64,000 nt of DNA from Podaxis mareebaensis (taxonomy: Eukaryota; Basidiomycota; Agaricomycetes; Agaricales; Agaricaceae), in contig JAEUWP010000333.1 in NCBI GenBank assembly GCA_018524725.1, positions 124,001 through 188,000 on the forward strand, given 5' to 3'. The notes under the pieces are model-generated. The model was not told the origin of the DNA, ran no database searches, and saw only the letters and a program-made list of their open reading frames with translations. Below are positions 1 to 19,659 of the stretch, piece after piece. Both the position numbers and the translations under genes were made by a program. Every line of letters starts with the position of its first letter. Within the stretch, counting starts at the first letter, position 1.

Positions 1-934
1 ACCAAAACCTCAATTCAACTTTTGCGAATGGGGTCAATTCTGCTATCCTTCGATACAATGGTGCAGCCAACGCCGATCCGACATCCACCCAACAAACCAC
101 CCAAAATAAACTCATTGAGACTAGCTTGCACCCTACGTTCAACACCCCCACTCCTGGTGCCCCCAACCCTAATGGTGCTGACTACACGTTCAATCTTACC
201 TTCAGCTTTGATCCGGATGCATTTTTGTTCAGTGTGAATGGCGTCGCCTTCACACCTCCTACTGTTCCTGTGCTTCTACAGATCACTAGCGGTGCTCGCA
301 GCCCTCACGAGCTTCTCCCACAGGGCGCTGTATTTGTTGTTGAGAGAAACAAGAGTGTGCAGGTCAACATGCCTAGCGGCCTCATTGGTGGACCTCACCC
401 ATACCATATGCATGGTGTACGTTCAATGCAATCCCATGATGTTTAATGAGCCCACTGACAAATTGCTCAGCACTCCTTCCACGTTGTTAGGAGTGCCGAT
501 AGTGGTTATTTCGACTTCTTGAACCCTATTCAGCGAGATGTTGTCAATGCTGGTGATACCCAGGGTGATTACATCTCTATTCGCTTCATGACCGATAACC
601 CCGGACCTTGGATTGTCCACTGGTGAGTTTTTGTATGCTCAAGTCCGAGGCGTGTCACTAATAGGTGCTCTCCCAGCCATATTGATTTCCACCTTCATGA
701 GTGAGTCCGACTTGTCTTATGTATTGAATTAATAAGCCTGACCCTTTGCGCAGAGGACTAGCATTTGTATTTGCTGAGGCTCCAGACGACACTGTTCCTT
801 TGGACCCCATAGAAACCTGTGCGTAACCTTCTCTCCCGGCCGAAAGCATGACTCATACAATTGGTTCTCCAGCCGGGTGGGATCAGCTTTGTCCCACATG
901 GAATGCCCTCCCCGACGACATCAAGAATGAGTAG
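1..934 (+). CDS. Laccase (multicopper oxidase), 3' part; 5' end outside window
   Basis: Extracellular blue copper oxidase that oxidises phenols and reduces oxygen to water. Only the last (type 1/type 3 copper) cupredoxin domain is present; the frame is already open at base 3. Introns can be placed at 417-470, 623-676, 701-753 and 819-872. When they are removed the copper motifs read HPYHMHGHSFHVV and HCHIDFHLHEGLAFVF. The first HCH of the latter exists only if intron 623-676 ends at the CCAG before CATATT. The T1 copper cysteine is followed ten residues later by Leu, so the axial position is Leu, not the Phe of the highest-potential laccases. It ends with a conserved-type tail (GWDQLCPTWNALPDD) and TAG. 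Family assignment is secure; redox class and substrate are inferred. Confidence 0.95.
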
Positions 935-1526
935 CCTGGGTTTACCGCTGCGGCATAGCAGACTCCCGAGTCTAGAAATATTAGCCTATCCCCTTTCAGC
1001 TATAGTCTATCAGAACAATTACTGGGCTCGAGGCCACCCCTCACGGTTGTATGTTGTCAGGTACTTTGTCGTATAGCATAGCTGCCTAATAGCTTTACTG
1101 TATGTATTGCTACAGTCGCTTTACTGTTTCCCTAATTCGCGTATAGGACCAATATATCTGGACTTTTGTTGACACATACTCAAATCGCTCACGTTCCAGC
1201 TAGCTAGGGGATAAATTATGTAGCATTAGTCATTGTCTAGCTGTCAGTCCTCATATTGTTATATTTATGCCAGACATTTCCCTTCCTTCCATGACATAGT
1301 GTGTTTAAGCAGTAGAAAAATATGTCTTGTAGATATGTTGATTCTGTGCTATACAGTCCATCAATCAAAATAGTCCATTAAGAAGTCGTCCATCGTTTCC
1401 GTTGCGCTCCGAAGAGCACTCAGCCATAAGACTGGAATAAAAGTCAATCCAATTAATATAGCCCTACCCGAGGTGAGATAAAGGAGGCCACCAGCCGGCT
1501 ATCGGAGGATATACCGTCACAAGCAG
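935..1526. other. Intergenic, tail-to-tail between laccase and membrane protein
   Basis: No coding frame with family-like sequence. AT-rich, presumably the 3' UTRs of the two converging genes. No repeat seen. Confidence 0.6.
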
Positions 1527-3368
1527 CTATGATATGTGCGGTACCACTGAAGCCCATTTCACACAGAGGAATGCCGTTGGAGGAAGCTCGCGGAGGGATG
1601 AAAAAGCAAGAAAAAGGAGTAACAAACGCGAGACAAGATAAGCTAACGGGATCAAGAAATCATAGCCAATGTCAAAACCTATCATCCAGACGATCTCCCA
1701 AAGGATCCGGCTTCGTTTACTCTGGCATCTCCTTGATTGCTCTCCCAGCTTGTGCCAAAACCTTAAGAACTCGGATGACGCGATGAAGATTGCGGGAGAA
1801 CAAGAGCTTGTCAGAGCTGCGACGCGCCACAACGTCCTCTCGATTTCTGTTGGGAATGATGAAGACCAAGAGATTAGGTGGATGCCGCCGAAAACGAGAC
1901 CACTGGCGAGCCAAGCAAGATCCCCGGCTCTGGTAAGTGTTTGGGCCTCGGCGAAGAACATCGGAAGTCTCGAGCAATTGTAGTCCCTGACGGTGTAAAC
2001 ACCGAACATCAATTTCCTCAACGGACGAACAATACCAGATAGAAGTGTCAGGGGGAGGCGAGAGAGCCAGAACTCGCGGCATCGATGGTCCTCACTCTGT
2101 AGTTGCGTCCGGATCCAGTGCCATCTCAGTTTTTCCGAATCAGTTGGAGGATGGGAGATAGGTCCCTCATCGTGGCGGTCCCATATTATGAATTCGTATT
2201 GCTGAGTAGAAAGATTGCACCGGAAGTAGCCGTCATGCTTTGAAGGTACCGAGATCGCGACATTGACGTTGTATGGCTTGTCCCACCAGAGTAGGTATAT
2301 GAAGACGTTGAGCGTTGCAAAAGCAACCGTGACGATCTCTATTTGAGTGGTAGGAAGGCGGGAAAACCAACGTCCAACGCATTGAACGCCGAACCAAGAT
2401 GTCTGGAGGACAACAAAGGATTTGGTAAGGAAGTCGCCTTTACTTTTGTCGTTGATTACGCTCTCGGAAATGTCGGGCGGGTCAATGATGCCCTCATCAA
2501 TCAAAAGCATCATCCACTTGAACGTGAGAGCACCAAGTACCTTCCCTTTGAACGTAAGGTGGATTCCACCCATTTGTACGAAGAAACCATGAGCTAACGT
2601 CCACTCCCCGGGCAGTGGGCTACTTGGAGGACCATTTGCCCAGGTGTAAATGGATGCGAAAAGGCGGCGCCACCACAGCCACCAGTCTTGGTTTTGCAAC
2701 TCTGAGACTTATTGTGGGTTGAGATGAAGGAAGCCACAGAGATATACCCATACCTATGTCTCTGTGATCGCTCGCAGGGGATACACCAGGCTCGCCTTCC
2801 TGTGAATCTCTCAGCGGGGTTAACGAATCGGTGGGCCCAGATTGGTCTTCCGCTCTAGAGAGGTCTCTCGACATTTTAGTGGGTTCTATAACATCAAACT
2901 CAGCACATTCGTATGGGGAGAATATTACTATTGCTTACTCTTCATCTTCGCATTGTATTCAGCGATAATCTGCTTAGCAGCTATACGTTGCTGTAATGCC
3001 CACATAGCAATACATTCCGGCATAACAACGGCACACAGCATCGTTACCACCCTTCTACTAAGTCTTGTCAGGCGCGAGTCTTGCGCACCAGGAATGTTGG
3101 GATGAACCGCAACCCATGTACATGTGAATATGGTCACAGTGCAGCCCCATAGGATGTTCAATAAGGAACGCATCCCATCATAATCGCCTTCGTGATGGAG
3201 GACGGACGTAGCTGTCCCATTTTCGGCGACTACGTCCCGAATGTGAAATCTTGTAGCGGGGCCCGGAGCACCCAAAGATTTGTTTGCAAGGGCGAGAAAT
3301 ACAGAGAAGAGAAACATAGCCGCGAGTATACTGCTGGAGATGAACTTGAAACTCACCCAGACGTCCAT
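1527..3368 (-). CDS. Multi-pass membrane protein of a family common in Agaricomycetes
   Basis: Three exons: introns 2886-2938 and 2702-2753, which join the frames as KK-PTKMSRDL and RDIE-LQNQDWW. About 590 residues. The N-terminus has a hydrophobic segment (FISSSILAAMFLFSVFLAL). It is followed by LLNILWGCTVTIFTCTWVAVHPNIP and a third helix ending in MWALQQRIAAKQ. The large C-terminal exon holds the family-like stretches DPPDISESVINDKSKGDFL, VVLQTSWFGVQCVGR and FIYLLWWDKPYNV, and a last helix near the SLRELPPTAF end. I know this as a widespread, functionally uncharacterised basidiomycete family in which TWVAVHPN and the INDKSK...Q.sWF region are conserved. ATG at 3368 gives the signal-like first helix. 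Location in a membrane is clear; function is unknown. Confidence 0.85.
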
Positions 3369-4229
3369 CGATGATATATACTTTCTTGAGGCTCCAGATA
3401 TTTCCCCTTCACATCCCCTTGTACCTCATATAGTGAGCGTCACGGAGACCTATACACAGCATATGTTGGCACCAAGCACGAGGTCGAACACGAGGTAGTG
3501 GGCAGCATTGGGCCAACCCAGAAGTATCTACTAGTCCATTGCATCTAAGCTATGACTTTGTTAATTTTGTCACCAAATGCAACAATGACAATAACAACAT
3601 GCTCAAGGGCCTTCCATACAAGTTTGTCGGCGAGTCCTATGCTCAACTCCCTGGTATAACCGTACCAATTTGTCGGTGGCCAATTTTAGACAATGCCCAT
3701 CCAGGCAACTACACACAATGTTCTTGGCACGGTAAGGGCGTCCCGATATAATTAAGTCCCGCACTACTTGTTAACGAAGGGTGGACCAATCACCATTAAG
3801 GTCACCCACAAGTGGGGAACGTGGACAGGCAGATATAAATATCCTGCAATAATGGCTCACGGCCCGAACCTTGGGCGAGCCTATTCCGGGAACGGGGTCT
3901 TCTACGGCCTTCATAACGGAAGTTTTCTAGACGCACCCGAAGATCTCATTGACTACGGAAAACTTCGGTGGTTAACACGTGCCAGTTGTTGTTGCCGTTG
4001 TTGAACTCTCCATTTCTATACCGCTGCAAGCAAACCTACACGTGCCAGTTGTCAGGAGTCATATGTCTTGACGCTCGGCTGTGAAGATTGAATTCATTCA
4101 GAGCTAACTGCTCCTTTTTCTTCTCGGTTCCTTCAAGGTGCATCAATCTTACTCTATAAAAAGATTGCTCATCTTTAACTTGATGCTTATAACACTTAGG
4201 TGAGCATGTGACAGTTCAGCGCCTCGATA
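3369..4229. other. Upstream region of the membrane protein plus unrecognised open frames
   Basis: 3369-3538 should hold the promoter of the minus-strand membrane protein. On the plus strand two open stretches, about 3539-3751 and 3768-4004, have protein-like composition (for example LPGITVPICRWPILDNAHPG and GRAYSGNGVFYGLHNGSF). I recognise no family, and no GT-AG intron joins them in a consistent frame. They may be the worn remains of one secreted-protein gene, or chance. 4011-4229 holds nothing I can name. Confidence 0.3.
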
Positions 4230-5085
4230 CATTAGGTATAGTCCTGAACAGCATACCAAGGACTACAGTTCCACAGCAGTTCCCAGATCCTGCCGGTGCA
4301 ACGGAACATTGCATCAAAACCAACCCCCAAGCACCCCAGCCACCCCCCAGTCACGAGCACCTTGGAGCTTCCTCTCCAAGTGGAATGCTCAAAAAACTCC
4401 AGTTTCCTGGTAAAAATGGACTTAAGAGGTTCGATACTTGCGGAGGTGGCGTACGTAGCCGTGCGTTCGGTTTGACTCCAGGTTCAGTTTGAATGCGCAG
4501 GATTCACCAAAAAAGAGAGGTCGTCTACACCTTGGTAGATCCAACTTTTGTGGGCAGTTGGAGTGTACGCGCAACAATCGTAAGGGATCGAGCCAAACGG
4601 AGAAAAGTCACAGATGTGGGAACTAGATGGTCTTGTGGTTAGCAGAGCGCTGGGGATGTTGTAGGAGAGGCGATGGCTGATCTGTATGGCAAGGTATGAC
4701 AGGGCGGAGGTTGACTTAGCGGACGTCTCGTTTCGCGCTGTGGGCGGCATAGGAGGGATGTACTCTAGAGAAGGGTAGAATTGAATCTGGTGTTTCTTCT
4801 TAGCAGCCTGCAGGGATGGACGGATGGGGACAAGGGGTGGAAAGTGTAAAGACACTTTAGACAAGGGTTCAGGATGGTCTGATGACTCAGTTCCAAGCCG
4901 AAGAGTTTCTCTGTGAGATTGCCGCCATGCGAGCCGGAACATTAGATTTATATTCGCCATTGACAGGAGAAACAGTGATTAGGGCAGTAACGACGCCAAC
5001 CTTTCAAAATATTCTTCATAAGTCGTTTTTGAGAGTATGAGGAGGGGAAGGAAGAAGTGGCAGTCAAGTTGAAGACAATATATTG
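4230..5085 (-). pseudogene. Decayed copy 1 of QTRT2 (queuine tRNA-ribosyltransferase accessory subunit)
   Basis: Degenerate relative of the intact gene at 20273-22027. Shared stretches include AAKKKHQIQFYPSLEYIPP (intact: AAEKKHQNPFYPPAESIPP) and FSPFGSIPYDCCAYTP (intact: FSAFGSTPCSCRACAP). DNA similarity continues to about 5085, where ...agacaatat matches the intact gene's ...agacaatatcc, and leftward past the stop, where acagttccacagcagttccc matches acagttctacagcagttcc. Roughly 90 residues between the HQLSPLL region and the zinc motif are missing, and the CxCxxC zinc ligands are broken. The N-terminal third is absent. Not expected to be functional. Confidence 0.85.
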
Positions 5086-5813
5086 TTTAAGTGAGTAGGT
5101 AAGTACATGCAAGATGACGTGCTTAGCCCAGCTACGGAGGATGGAGCAAACGGAGTGTAGAATGGGAATTTGTATTTGTTAGGTGGATGGATTGGGGAGG
5201 AAAAGAGAGCTACGGGGTGGAGCACAGGAGTGAGCAGTTGCGGTGTGGACAAACTGTATACTGGATACTTGTCAGTGGAAAGACAAAGCAAAATCCTAAT
5301 GCAACCTCTCGGATATCCAACACCTCGATAACCCAAGCCGCTTACACAGCCTATCAGAGATACGGCGAGGCTTGCCTTGGCGAGATTGCGGCACGAAGTG
5401 ATGAAAACGGTAAAGCAAACCCAGGGAGTGACGGTGTTGAGGGTGAATTTGAAGTAGCGCGGGGATTACCACGAAAGCAGAACAATGCTCGCAAGGGTGC
5501 CACTTTTAGCAAGGATCAACGACAAGGCCGCTTGATTTGTCCTTCAGGCTGCACATCTCCACCGCTCCCCGGAAGATGGATACAGTTTGCAGAAATAGTT
5601 GTGCCAAGTACCGAATCACATCAACATGACACTGAAGACTTTCCTGCCAGAGGCAGTTGACTGGAGTCTGGAACTTAGTAGGTGTGGCAGTTTCCAAGCG
5701 ACATTCAATCACTTGAATACAAATACTTTATTGATTTAGATGCGTAACTAGTCAAGTCCTTATAAGGGCCTTAGTCCCCCCTACTGCAAAGTGCGAAGGA
5801 TCTAATCACATCT
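5086..5813. other. Intergenic; no gene supported
   Basis: The longest open frame here (plus strand, about 5187-5660) has no family-like motif and looks like chance. The right end would be the 3' UTR of GMC A. Confidence 0.5.
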
Positions 5814-8203
<2,390 letters not shown>

Positions 8204-8209
8204 ACTCAT

Positions 8210-9089
8210 TGTCGGCTCAAAATCGGGCGACCTGAAAACTTAGTTTGAATGAGTGGCGTTGTGCGTGGGGAGTGCGGCAGTCATCAAATGACGATAGGTT
8301 TCGACAACGGAGCTGCAGCCTGGAAGTGGGGCCCTGAATAACGAATAAATTAGAAACTCGCAAGAATGCTGACGGCCGATACTCGTGCTACGAGATACCT
8401 TGGGATACCGCTGTTGGCGGAACCCGCTCATGCTACCCCTTTCGTACAAAGATTTTTATAATAATAGTCATTGATGGCAAAGGACCGCTGCAAAGGAGCA
8501 TACATCAGAATGCCGAAAGGTATGTTGAGAGGGATGGAGGGTCTATTACCGATAATGAGAAGAGTAGGTCAACAAGTTATGTCAGACTTCATTACCAGTT
8601 TTGTTAGCTGTTCTGACCTGCACTCCATGTTAACGTAAACACAATCAATCATTGATACATCAACCGTCATAGACTCCGGCATCTTGTGTGCGTTTTTATT
8701 TGGGTGAGCCCTTTGCTAATAAAGGTGGCTATCCGCGGCCTTCATTAAAACATGTCATCGTGGGGTGTAGGTGAGAATTATTGCAAATGTAATGGAAGAA
8801 TAAGCTGTCCATCCTATACCATTTCCATTTTTATTGATGAACCGGATAATGGGATTAATGGGGTAGCAACCCTAAGTGATATATCATTTAGTCTTGGACA
8901 AAATCCTATCTGAGCTTAATTAGCGCTCCCTGTGAACTATGTTACTTGATAACTTTTGACTCCCCCGGTCACCACGGGGTACTGGTTGACTGCCTTGCTA
9001 GGGATTGACACACGGCCCGCCGAAGACGGGCCTATACAAAGATTCACTCTTCAACAGCATATACGGATTCAGTCGGCATGCAATTGAAT
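8210..9089. other. Upstream region of GMC A; no gene
   Basis: Presumed promoter and spacer between GMC A and the second decayed QTRT2 copy. No coding frame with recognisable content. Confidence 0.5.
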
Positions 9090-10006
9090 ATGATCTTGTT
9101 CATTGCATGCCGAGAATTACAGTCCTGCCGCAGTCTCCAAGTTCTCATCTTCTTGTTCACCTCTTCCCTCACGTCCCGTTCTCTTTCGCCAGATTGACAT
9201 ACCACCGGATCACCCTCGGCTCTTCGGACAACTTTAGCCCATTACCCTGAGTCCCTTCGAACGTCTTCATCTCTAGGCCCTGGAAGTTGATTCTTTACGC
9301 GCTATGAGTCCTGGCAAAAGACCGTTCAGGAAAATGAGACTGTACCAAAGAGGAACGACTGCGTAGATGTTTCATGTGTGTAGGTTCCCTTGATTCTCGA
9401 GTCAGATTCGGTTGCAGAGGTTCACCGGAGCAAGTACAAGTTTCCGTGCTGGGATAGATCCACGCGGGCGCAATTTGGGCGCACTCGGGATAGTTGCAAG
9501 GAGTAGGTAGGATTAGACACGGAGAAGTTGTGGGTGTATGAACCGCAATGGAGGTCGTGACAGATATCGAGTTTGGAGTTATCTCCCGTTTTGAGAACGA
9601 GAGAACATGACGAGTTGGCTAAAAATGGCACCTTGCCGTTTGCTGCCGGTCGTGCCTGCAGAGCGTTCGAGGGAATCAATACCGACAGAAGAAATGAAGT
9701 AAAAGGTTTTATAAATGTACGACTCGCGTTCACAAACCCAAGCTTCGCGGTAAGAAGTGATAGTTGGTGAGTAGAGGAGGGAATGATAGCATCAAGGCTG
9801 ACGTCGGATGGGGAATGGGCACTGAGCGCCGGGTCTTGCGTGATTGGTAATGTAGGAGGAATGGAGTCTGGAGGAGGATAGAAGCAATTCTGGTGCTTCT
9901 TCTCCGCAGCTGCGATGGACAGACGTAAGAGCGTTGGGTTTGCAATCGTCGCTGGCAGGAGGGACGGCAATACTTGCTCGGCGTGACGAAGATCCGAGTC
10001 ATTCAT
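9090..10006 (-). pseudogene. Decayed copy 2 of QTRT2
   Basis: Similar to the intact QTRT2 from its C-terminal flank (attacagtcctgccgcagtctccaagt against attacagttctacagcagttccaagc) up to about 9925. Matching protein stretches: AAEKKHQNCFYPPPDSIPP, LKTGDNSKLDICHDLHCGSY and YTHNFSVSNPTYSLQL (intact: YTHDFSAFGSTPCSCRAC). The zinc cysteines are gone, the segment holding DAHWVQRAGDIGIALDF is replaced or deleted, and the N-terminal half is lost. It stands in the same place relative to GMC A as the intact gene does to GMC D. Confidence 0.85.
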
Positions 10007-10163
10007 TGCTTTTCTTAGCGTGTTTTTGTTGGTTTCCCGGAAGAGAGGTTCATTTCGCGAACGCAGGTGGAGGTTGTATGCAAACTGTTATCACAGCCAG
10101 GATATTTTGCTGCCATCGGCTTCGGGTTGGCGGAAGTACAGAATGTGTTAGACTCCTTCCCAC

Positions 10164-10290
10164 CCGTTGGAATGCTTTTATGTCAGCGGATGTTAGTCCG
10201 AAGTTCTACCGAAAGGGACGCGTGAGCAGTTGACGATGTTTCGGCAGAAACGTCGGATTAACGTCCGCCGACGTAAGAGCGTCCCAACGG
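10164..10290. repeat. Imperfect palindrome (about 51-nt arms, 24-nt loop)
   Basis: Left arm 10164-10214 pairs with right arm 10239-10290 (ccgttggaatgctttta... against reverse complement ccgttgggacgctctta...), loop 10215-10238. The arms differ at about ten sites, almost all transitions, with the left arm carrying the A/T state. It could fold as a long hairpin or be a small foldback transposon remnant. No target-site duplication was found. Confidence 0.75.
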
Positions 10291-11369
10291 AGTCCGAGAA
10301 TGTGTTTCGACCATCGCGACAGAGACTCCGGCATCTTCCGATAAATCGGGATACAAAGCTGGTCGCTGATGCATTGATGCATGGGAGGCTTGAGCTGGAT
10401 CGCTACATCGGTCATTACTAGACCGCGGAGCAAGAGGCACCTCAAAGACATGCGGGGATGGAATGCAGATATGGGGCTCAGAAACGCGCGGATCTTTTTT
10501 AGGGGGTTAAGAGTGCCGAAGGGAGAATGTTTATAAGTATAACTGGGAGTGGAAGGCACCGGGAGAACTGTTGAGAGAGTATATGCTGGCATACTCAAAC
10601 ATTAGCACTCAGCATCAGGTTTCGCCCCATGGGTTTACGCTCTTTACCTTCGCTGGTGACGAGGCGAGTTCGGGGTTAGATGTAAATGGTGCCAGCGTCC
10701 GTCTGGCGTTGGGAGTGGTTGTGGATTGAGGCAAGGTAGAGAATCGAGAGCGAAAAGAGAGCCGAGGTAAACTTGGGGGAAAGATAAGTTGTATTCGTTG
10801 TACCTACTACAACGTTTTATACTACAGTTTACAGATCGTTTATACAGTAAAGAAAATGCTAGAAAACGGTCAAAAAGATAGAGAAATGAGAGAAAAGGTA
10901 CGAATATTGTATTTATGACGACATTTCATTCTAAGGCGTCCGTTTACAAGTATAATGGGAACGTACTTTGAATACAAGACACGAAGTCAAAACGATAATC
11001 GGATGTCGGATGCCTCTCGATGGCATAGCGCGTTCGGAGAGTGGATCTCATCGTCGAAGGAGTCAGACACCACCTTCCAAAGATGGAAGGAGATGGTGTG
11101 CGGAATGTCGAGGGCTTCGTTTGCATGTTCCGGAGGCGTTGGAGCGACGAATTGTGAACCGGCGGTGATTTCGTATGAGAGGAGGAGGGAGGATGGTGTC
11201 TTGCGACGCCAGCCGAGCTCCGATCTCCATACTGGAGTTCAACCTTCTGAGTTAGTGTACATGCAATGTTAATCAGTGTGCAGCAAGTTATGGCTTCGGT
11301 AATCGAAGGGCGCTCTTTTCCCATTTGCACAGCAGAGTTAAATCCTCGGATCACATGCTCCCATAGATT
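10291..11369. other. Intergenic before the 3' end of GMC B
   Basis: No gene supported. Open frames on both strands lack family motifs. The AT-rich part near 10790-10930 looks like ordinary spacer. Confidence 0.5.
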
Positions 11370-13676
11370 TTATTTCCATGTCTGTATGATCACGTCGGAT
11401 GCCCTCTCCGCAATAGCGTAGATCGGCGCCTGCGTATGTCCACTTGTGACGACGGGCTGGAGCGTTACATGAGCAGATCAGCTTTCGTGCACATGATCTG
11501 ACATCGAGTACATAGGACTTGAAAGGACTCACAATCACGGATGCATCGACAACCCTCAAGCCCCTAACACCTCGCACTTTGAACTCCGGATCCACAACAC
11601 CCCACTTCGCCCCACGAGGCGCCATACTGCAACTCCCAACGCCATGGAGGAAAGGCAATATCTTGGCCTTAATATAGTCAACAATAATGTCATCCGTTAG
11701 CTGCCCATTCGAATTCGGTTCGGGAGCAATGGATCCAAAGATGCTTTTCGAAAAACTAGACGAGGAGAAGAGTCGTTGTGCACTCCGTATTCCTTCAATG
11801 AGGATTGCAGTGTCGAGAGGAGAGCCGAGGAGGTTGGGATCAATGGCAGGAGAATCAAAGGGCGAGGAGGTAGAAAGTGTTACAGAGCCACCTGTCATTC
11901 GAATAGAGTTATTGGCGGTCGTTAGAGATGAATTGAATGGGTTAGACTCACGGGATGCAGGAGTGAGACCAACAACGGTCACTGAAATTGAGGTGTTCCC
12001 CCTGCCACCGATTCCAGTTGAAGCATTTTGGGGAGTCACAAATTCAAAAACAAGCTCTACGTGTGGCGAGTTGGGGCCTCCCGTCGGATCAGAGCCAACC
12101 TTGAAGGGATCAGCAGTGGCTGGGAAACGCACCCACCCAATAGGGCTGAGATGTGTTGAAAGTGCCAGACGACCTGTGTGGGATCGATTCCATTCCGCAA
12201 GGGCAGCTGTCTCATCAAAGCTAGACGAATATCCACGTCAATAATGGGACTCTGAATCATGATTTAGAGTACGGTGTAAACGCACTCGGTGACGGGTAGG
12301 TTTGTAGCAAAGTGGATCAGCACTGAAGTTTGGTCGCTGAAGTTCTTGCCCACACTTGGGTTGTCGACCAAGGTTCTGATGCCGAGGGCTTCGAGTTCAT
12401 CTTTTGGACCAATCCCAGAGCTGAGAAGGACCTGAGGCGAGTTAATCACTCCAGCTGAGAGTATTAGCTCCTTCTTTGCCGTCAAGGTTTGCCTCGGGCC
12501 TGTCGTGTGATTGTGAACGGCGATAAGGGTATACAGTGCCAAGAACAAACCTTCGAAGGCAGTAGCAAACTCGACTTTGCGGAAGTCATTGACATGGGGA
12601 TTGCGGTCATTGCCTTTGCCATGATTGTCTGTGGGCAAGATGCGGGTGACGTACGTGTTAAGTAATATGTGTACGTTATTGCCTGCGTGGCTCAGATATC
12701 CAGTCGCAGAGCTACTCCTGACGCCCTTTATGGTCGTACGCTGCACCCATCCTGCAACGTCAGTGCAATTTCGGTATAAATTCAATGTACTGCTTATGCA
12801 ACCACTGAGCAGGAACCTACCCAAGCCGACAGGCTTCCCCCCGTTTAGATCAAAGAGAAATGGGAACTCATCACCGAGCTCCTTTGTCGTTTCAAACAGA
12901 AGGTCGTTAAATGGGTGAAGGTAGTAGGGTGCTGTTACGCCTATTTTGCCATCGAAGCTATGGATGGTTGGGTCGAAGTGGCCTTCTTCTGGGAGGTTAG
13001 GATCGTTGGGTCCTGACCATTTTTCTGACTGGAAATACAGATATCAGCACACAGTTACCTCAACATGAGATTGAGTAATGGTTAGACCTTGAGAATGTAT
13101 GGGAACATTCTGTCCCAAGACAGGCTGTCGTCGCCTGTGACAGATGCCCAGCGGTCATAGTCGTCTCGCGAACCTCGTGTATATGCTAATCCATCTATGG
13201 AATATGAAATGAGAAAAAGTATAGCATGAAAGTTGTTCATGCACATACTGTGTGATGAACACCCTCCAAGAATCCTAGCTCTTCCATAGGTAAATACTTG
13301 TCCGTTGGCATGAGGCTGCGATACAGTAGAAAAATTCCAATCTACACGTGTCCCAAATCCGATCTTGTTCGTCAGTCCCGGAACAGAGGTCTCAAATACA
13401 TCATCATTCCTGTCCACCCACACAGGATAGTGTAGCTCAATCAATTATATCAGGGAGGGAGTGCACTCACGATGGACCAGCTTCGATTACTAGGACCTTG
13501 AAATTCTGGTTCTCACCTAACCTACCCGCAACCACGGCACCGGCATTACCCCCTCCCACAATGATGAAATCGTAGCCAACATCTGGCAAATCATCTGGGT
13601 GTTGGAAATGGAGGGCGCAAAGGGCGACACGTGTGAACGATAGGAGACAATATACAACACGACGCCCTAGAAACAT
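11370..13676 (-). CDS. GMC oxidoreductase B, aryl-alcohol-oxidase type, secreted
   Basis: ATG at 13676 followed by a signal peptide ([20 protein letters not shown]), then [62 protein letters not shown], and the catalytic His motifs [17 protein letters not shown] and [19 protein letters not shown], ending in QTWK. Same nine-exon plan as A, C and D, all GT-AG. The glycine loop has Asn (GGGNAG) where A, D and E have Thr. B shares its first two exons and its promoter almost base for base with C, while its remaining exons differ clearly from C. Intact by eye; expected to be an H2O2-producing alcohol oxidase, substrate unknown. Confidence 0.92.
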
Positions 13677-14235
13677 CAGTTGAGATCCTATGCTGTTTAT
13701 AGTCGATGTTGGCGGTCTTTATACGCATTGTCGGCTCTAACCAAGGGACCGGATGGCTCAACTTACCTAAATGTTGTGGTGGGTAGGGATATAGCAATCG
13801 TCGGATGATAATGAACCCAGCTGGAGGACCCCGGTACAGGAGGATTAAGGGGATACAGACAATAAACAAAATGTAAACTCGCGGGAGTGCAGAAGTGGGT
13901 TGAGGTCACCAGATATGACGGCCGAGGTTCAAGTAGATTCGATTGGAAACCCCATACTTCTGTGGAGGATTTAGGGCGGCTCAGCTGTGAGAGTGGACAG
14001 AAGTCTTCTCTCAGGTTGCGGACACACCGCCAATCGTGACCATTGAGCGAACAACGTTCCTGTTAGAAGATGTTGTTATTAGCAAAAGTCGCCCACACCA
14101 CCTCTTTTATGTATTAGAACTTCTCGCAATAGTTATTAATGGAAAGGGATCCATACGAGGAACCAGGGCATTAGAAAGATGAAGGAGTATATTACTGACG
14201 ATGATAAAGATAGGCCCGCTTTAAATTACTGCTTG
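13345..14235. repeat. Near-identical tract, B copy (partner 16316-17206)
   Basis: Covers part of exon 2, intron 1, exon 1, promoter and upstream DNA of GMC B. It matches the C copy at a constant offset of 2971 bases with only scattered differences, and similarity falls sharply at both ends. Confidence 0.85.
13717..13724 (-). promoter_or_regulatory. TATA box of GMC gene B
   Basis: TATAAAGA on the minus strand within the conserved block gagccgacaatgcgtataaagacc, about 40 bp upstream of the ATG. Confidence 0.6.
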
Positions 14236-14344
14236 TGTTTATTCCCATCTAATTATTTGGGATTATGCGTTAACACAAACAGAATGGTTCTTCAACAGAT
14301 CACAATTCAGAGTATAATGGTTGTATTACACGTTTCCAACATTT

Positions 14345-17206
<2,862 letters not shown>

Positions 17207-17316
17207 GTGTATATTCCCAGCCAATTGTTTAGGATCATGCGTTAAAGCAAGTAGAATGGTTCCTCAATAGATTACAATTTAGAGTTTAATGCCCGTATTA
17301 CACGTTTCCAACATTT

Positions 17317-19612
<2,296 letters not shown>

Positions 19613-19651
19613 CGGTTGAGATCCTATGTTGCTGACAACTGGTGTTGACGA

Positions 19652-19659
19652 TCTTTATA
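19652..19659 (-). promoter_or_regulatory. TATA box of GMC gene D
   Basis: Minus strand ...gtgTATATAAAGATCG about 40 bp before the ATG. Position matches B and C though the flanking block has diverged. Confidence 0.55.

Noticed and set aside
4208..4492. 94-residue plus-strand frame
   Set aside because: Overlaps the antisense of decayed QTRT2 copy 1; no independent support.
5187..5660. 157-residue plus-strand open frame
   Set aside because: No motif, no intron logic, lies between a pseudogene and a 3' UTR; looks like chance.
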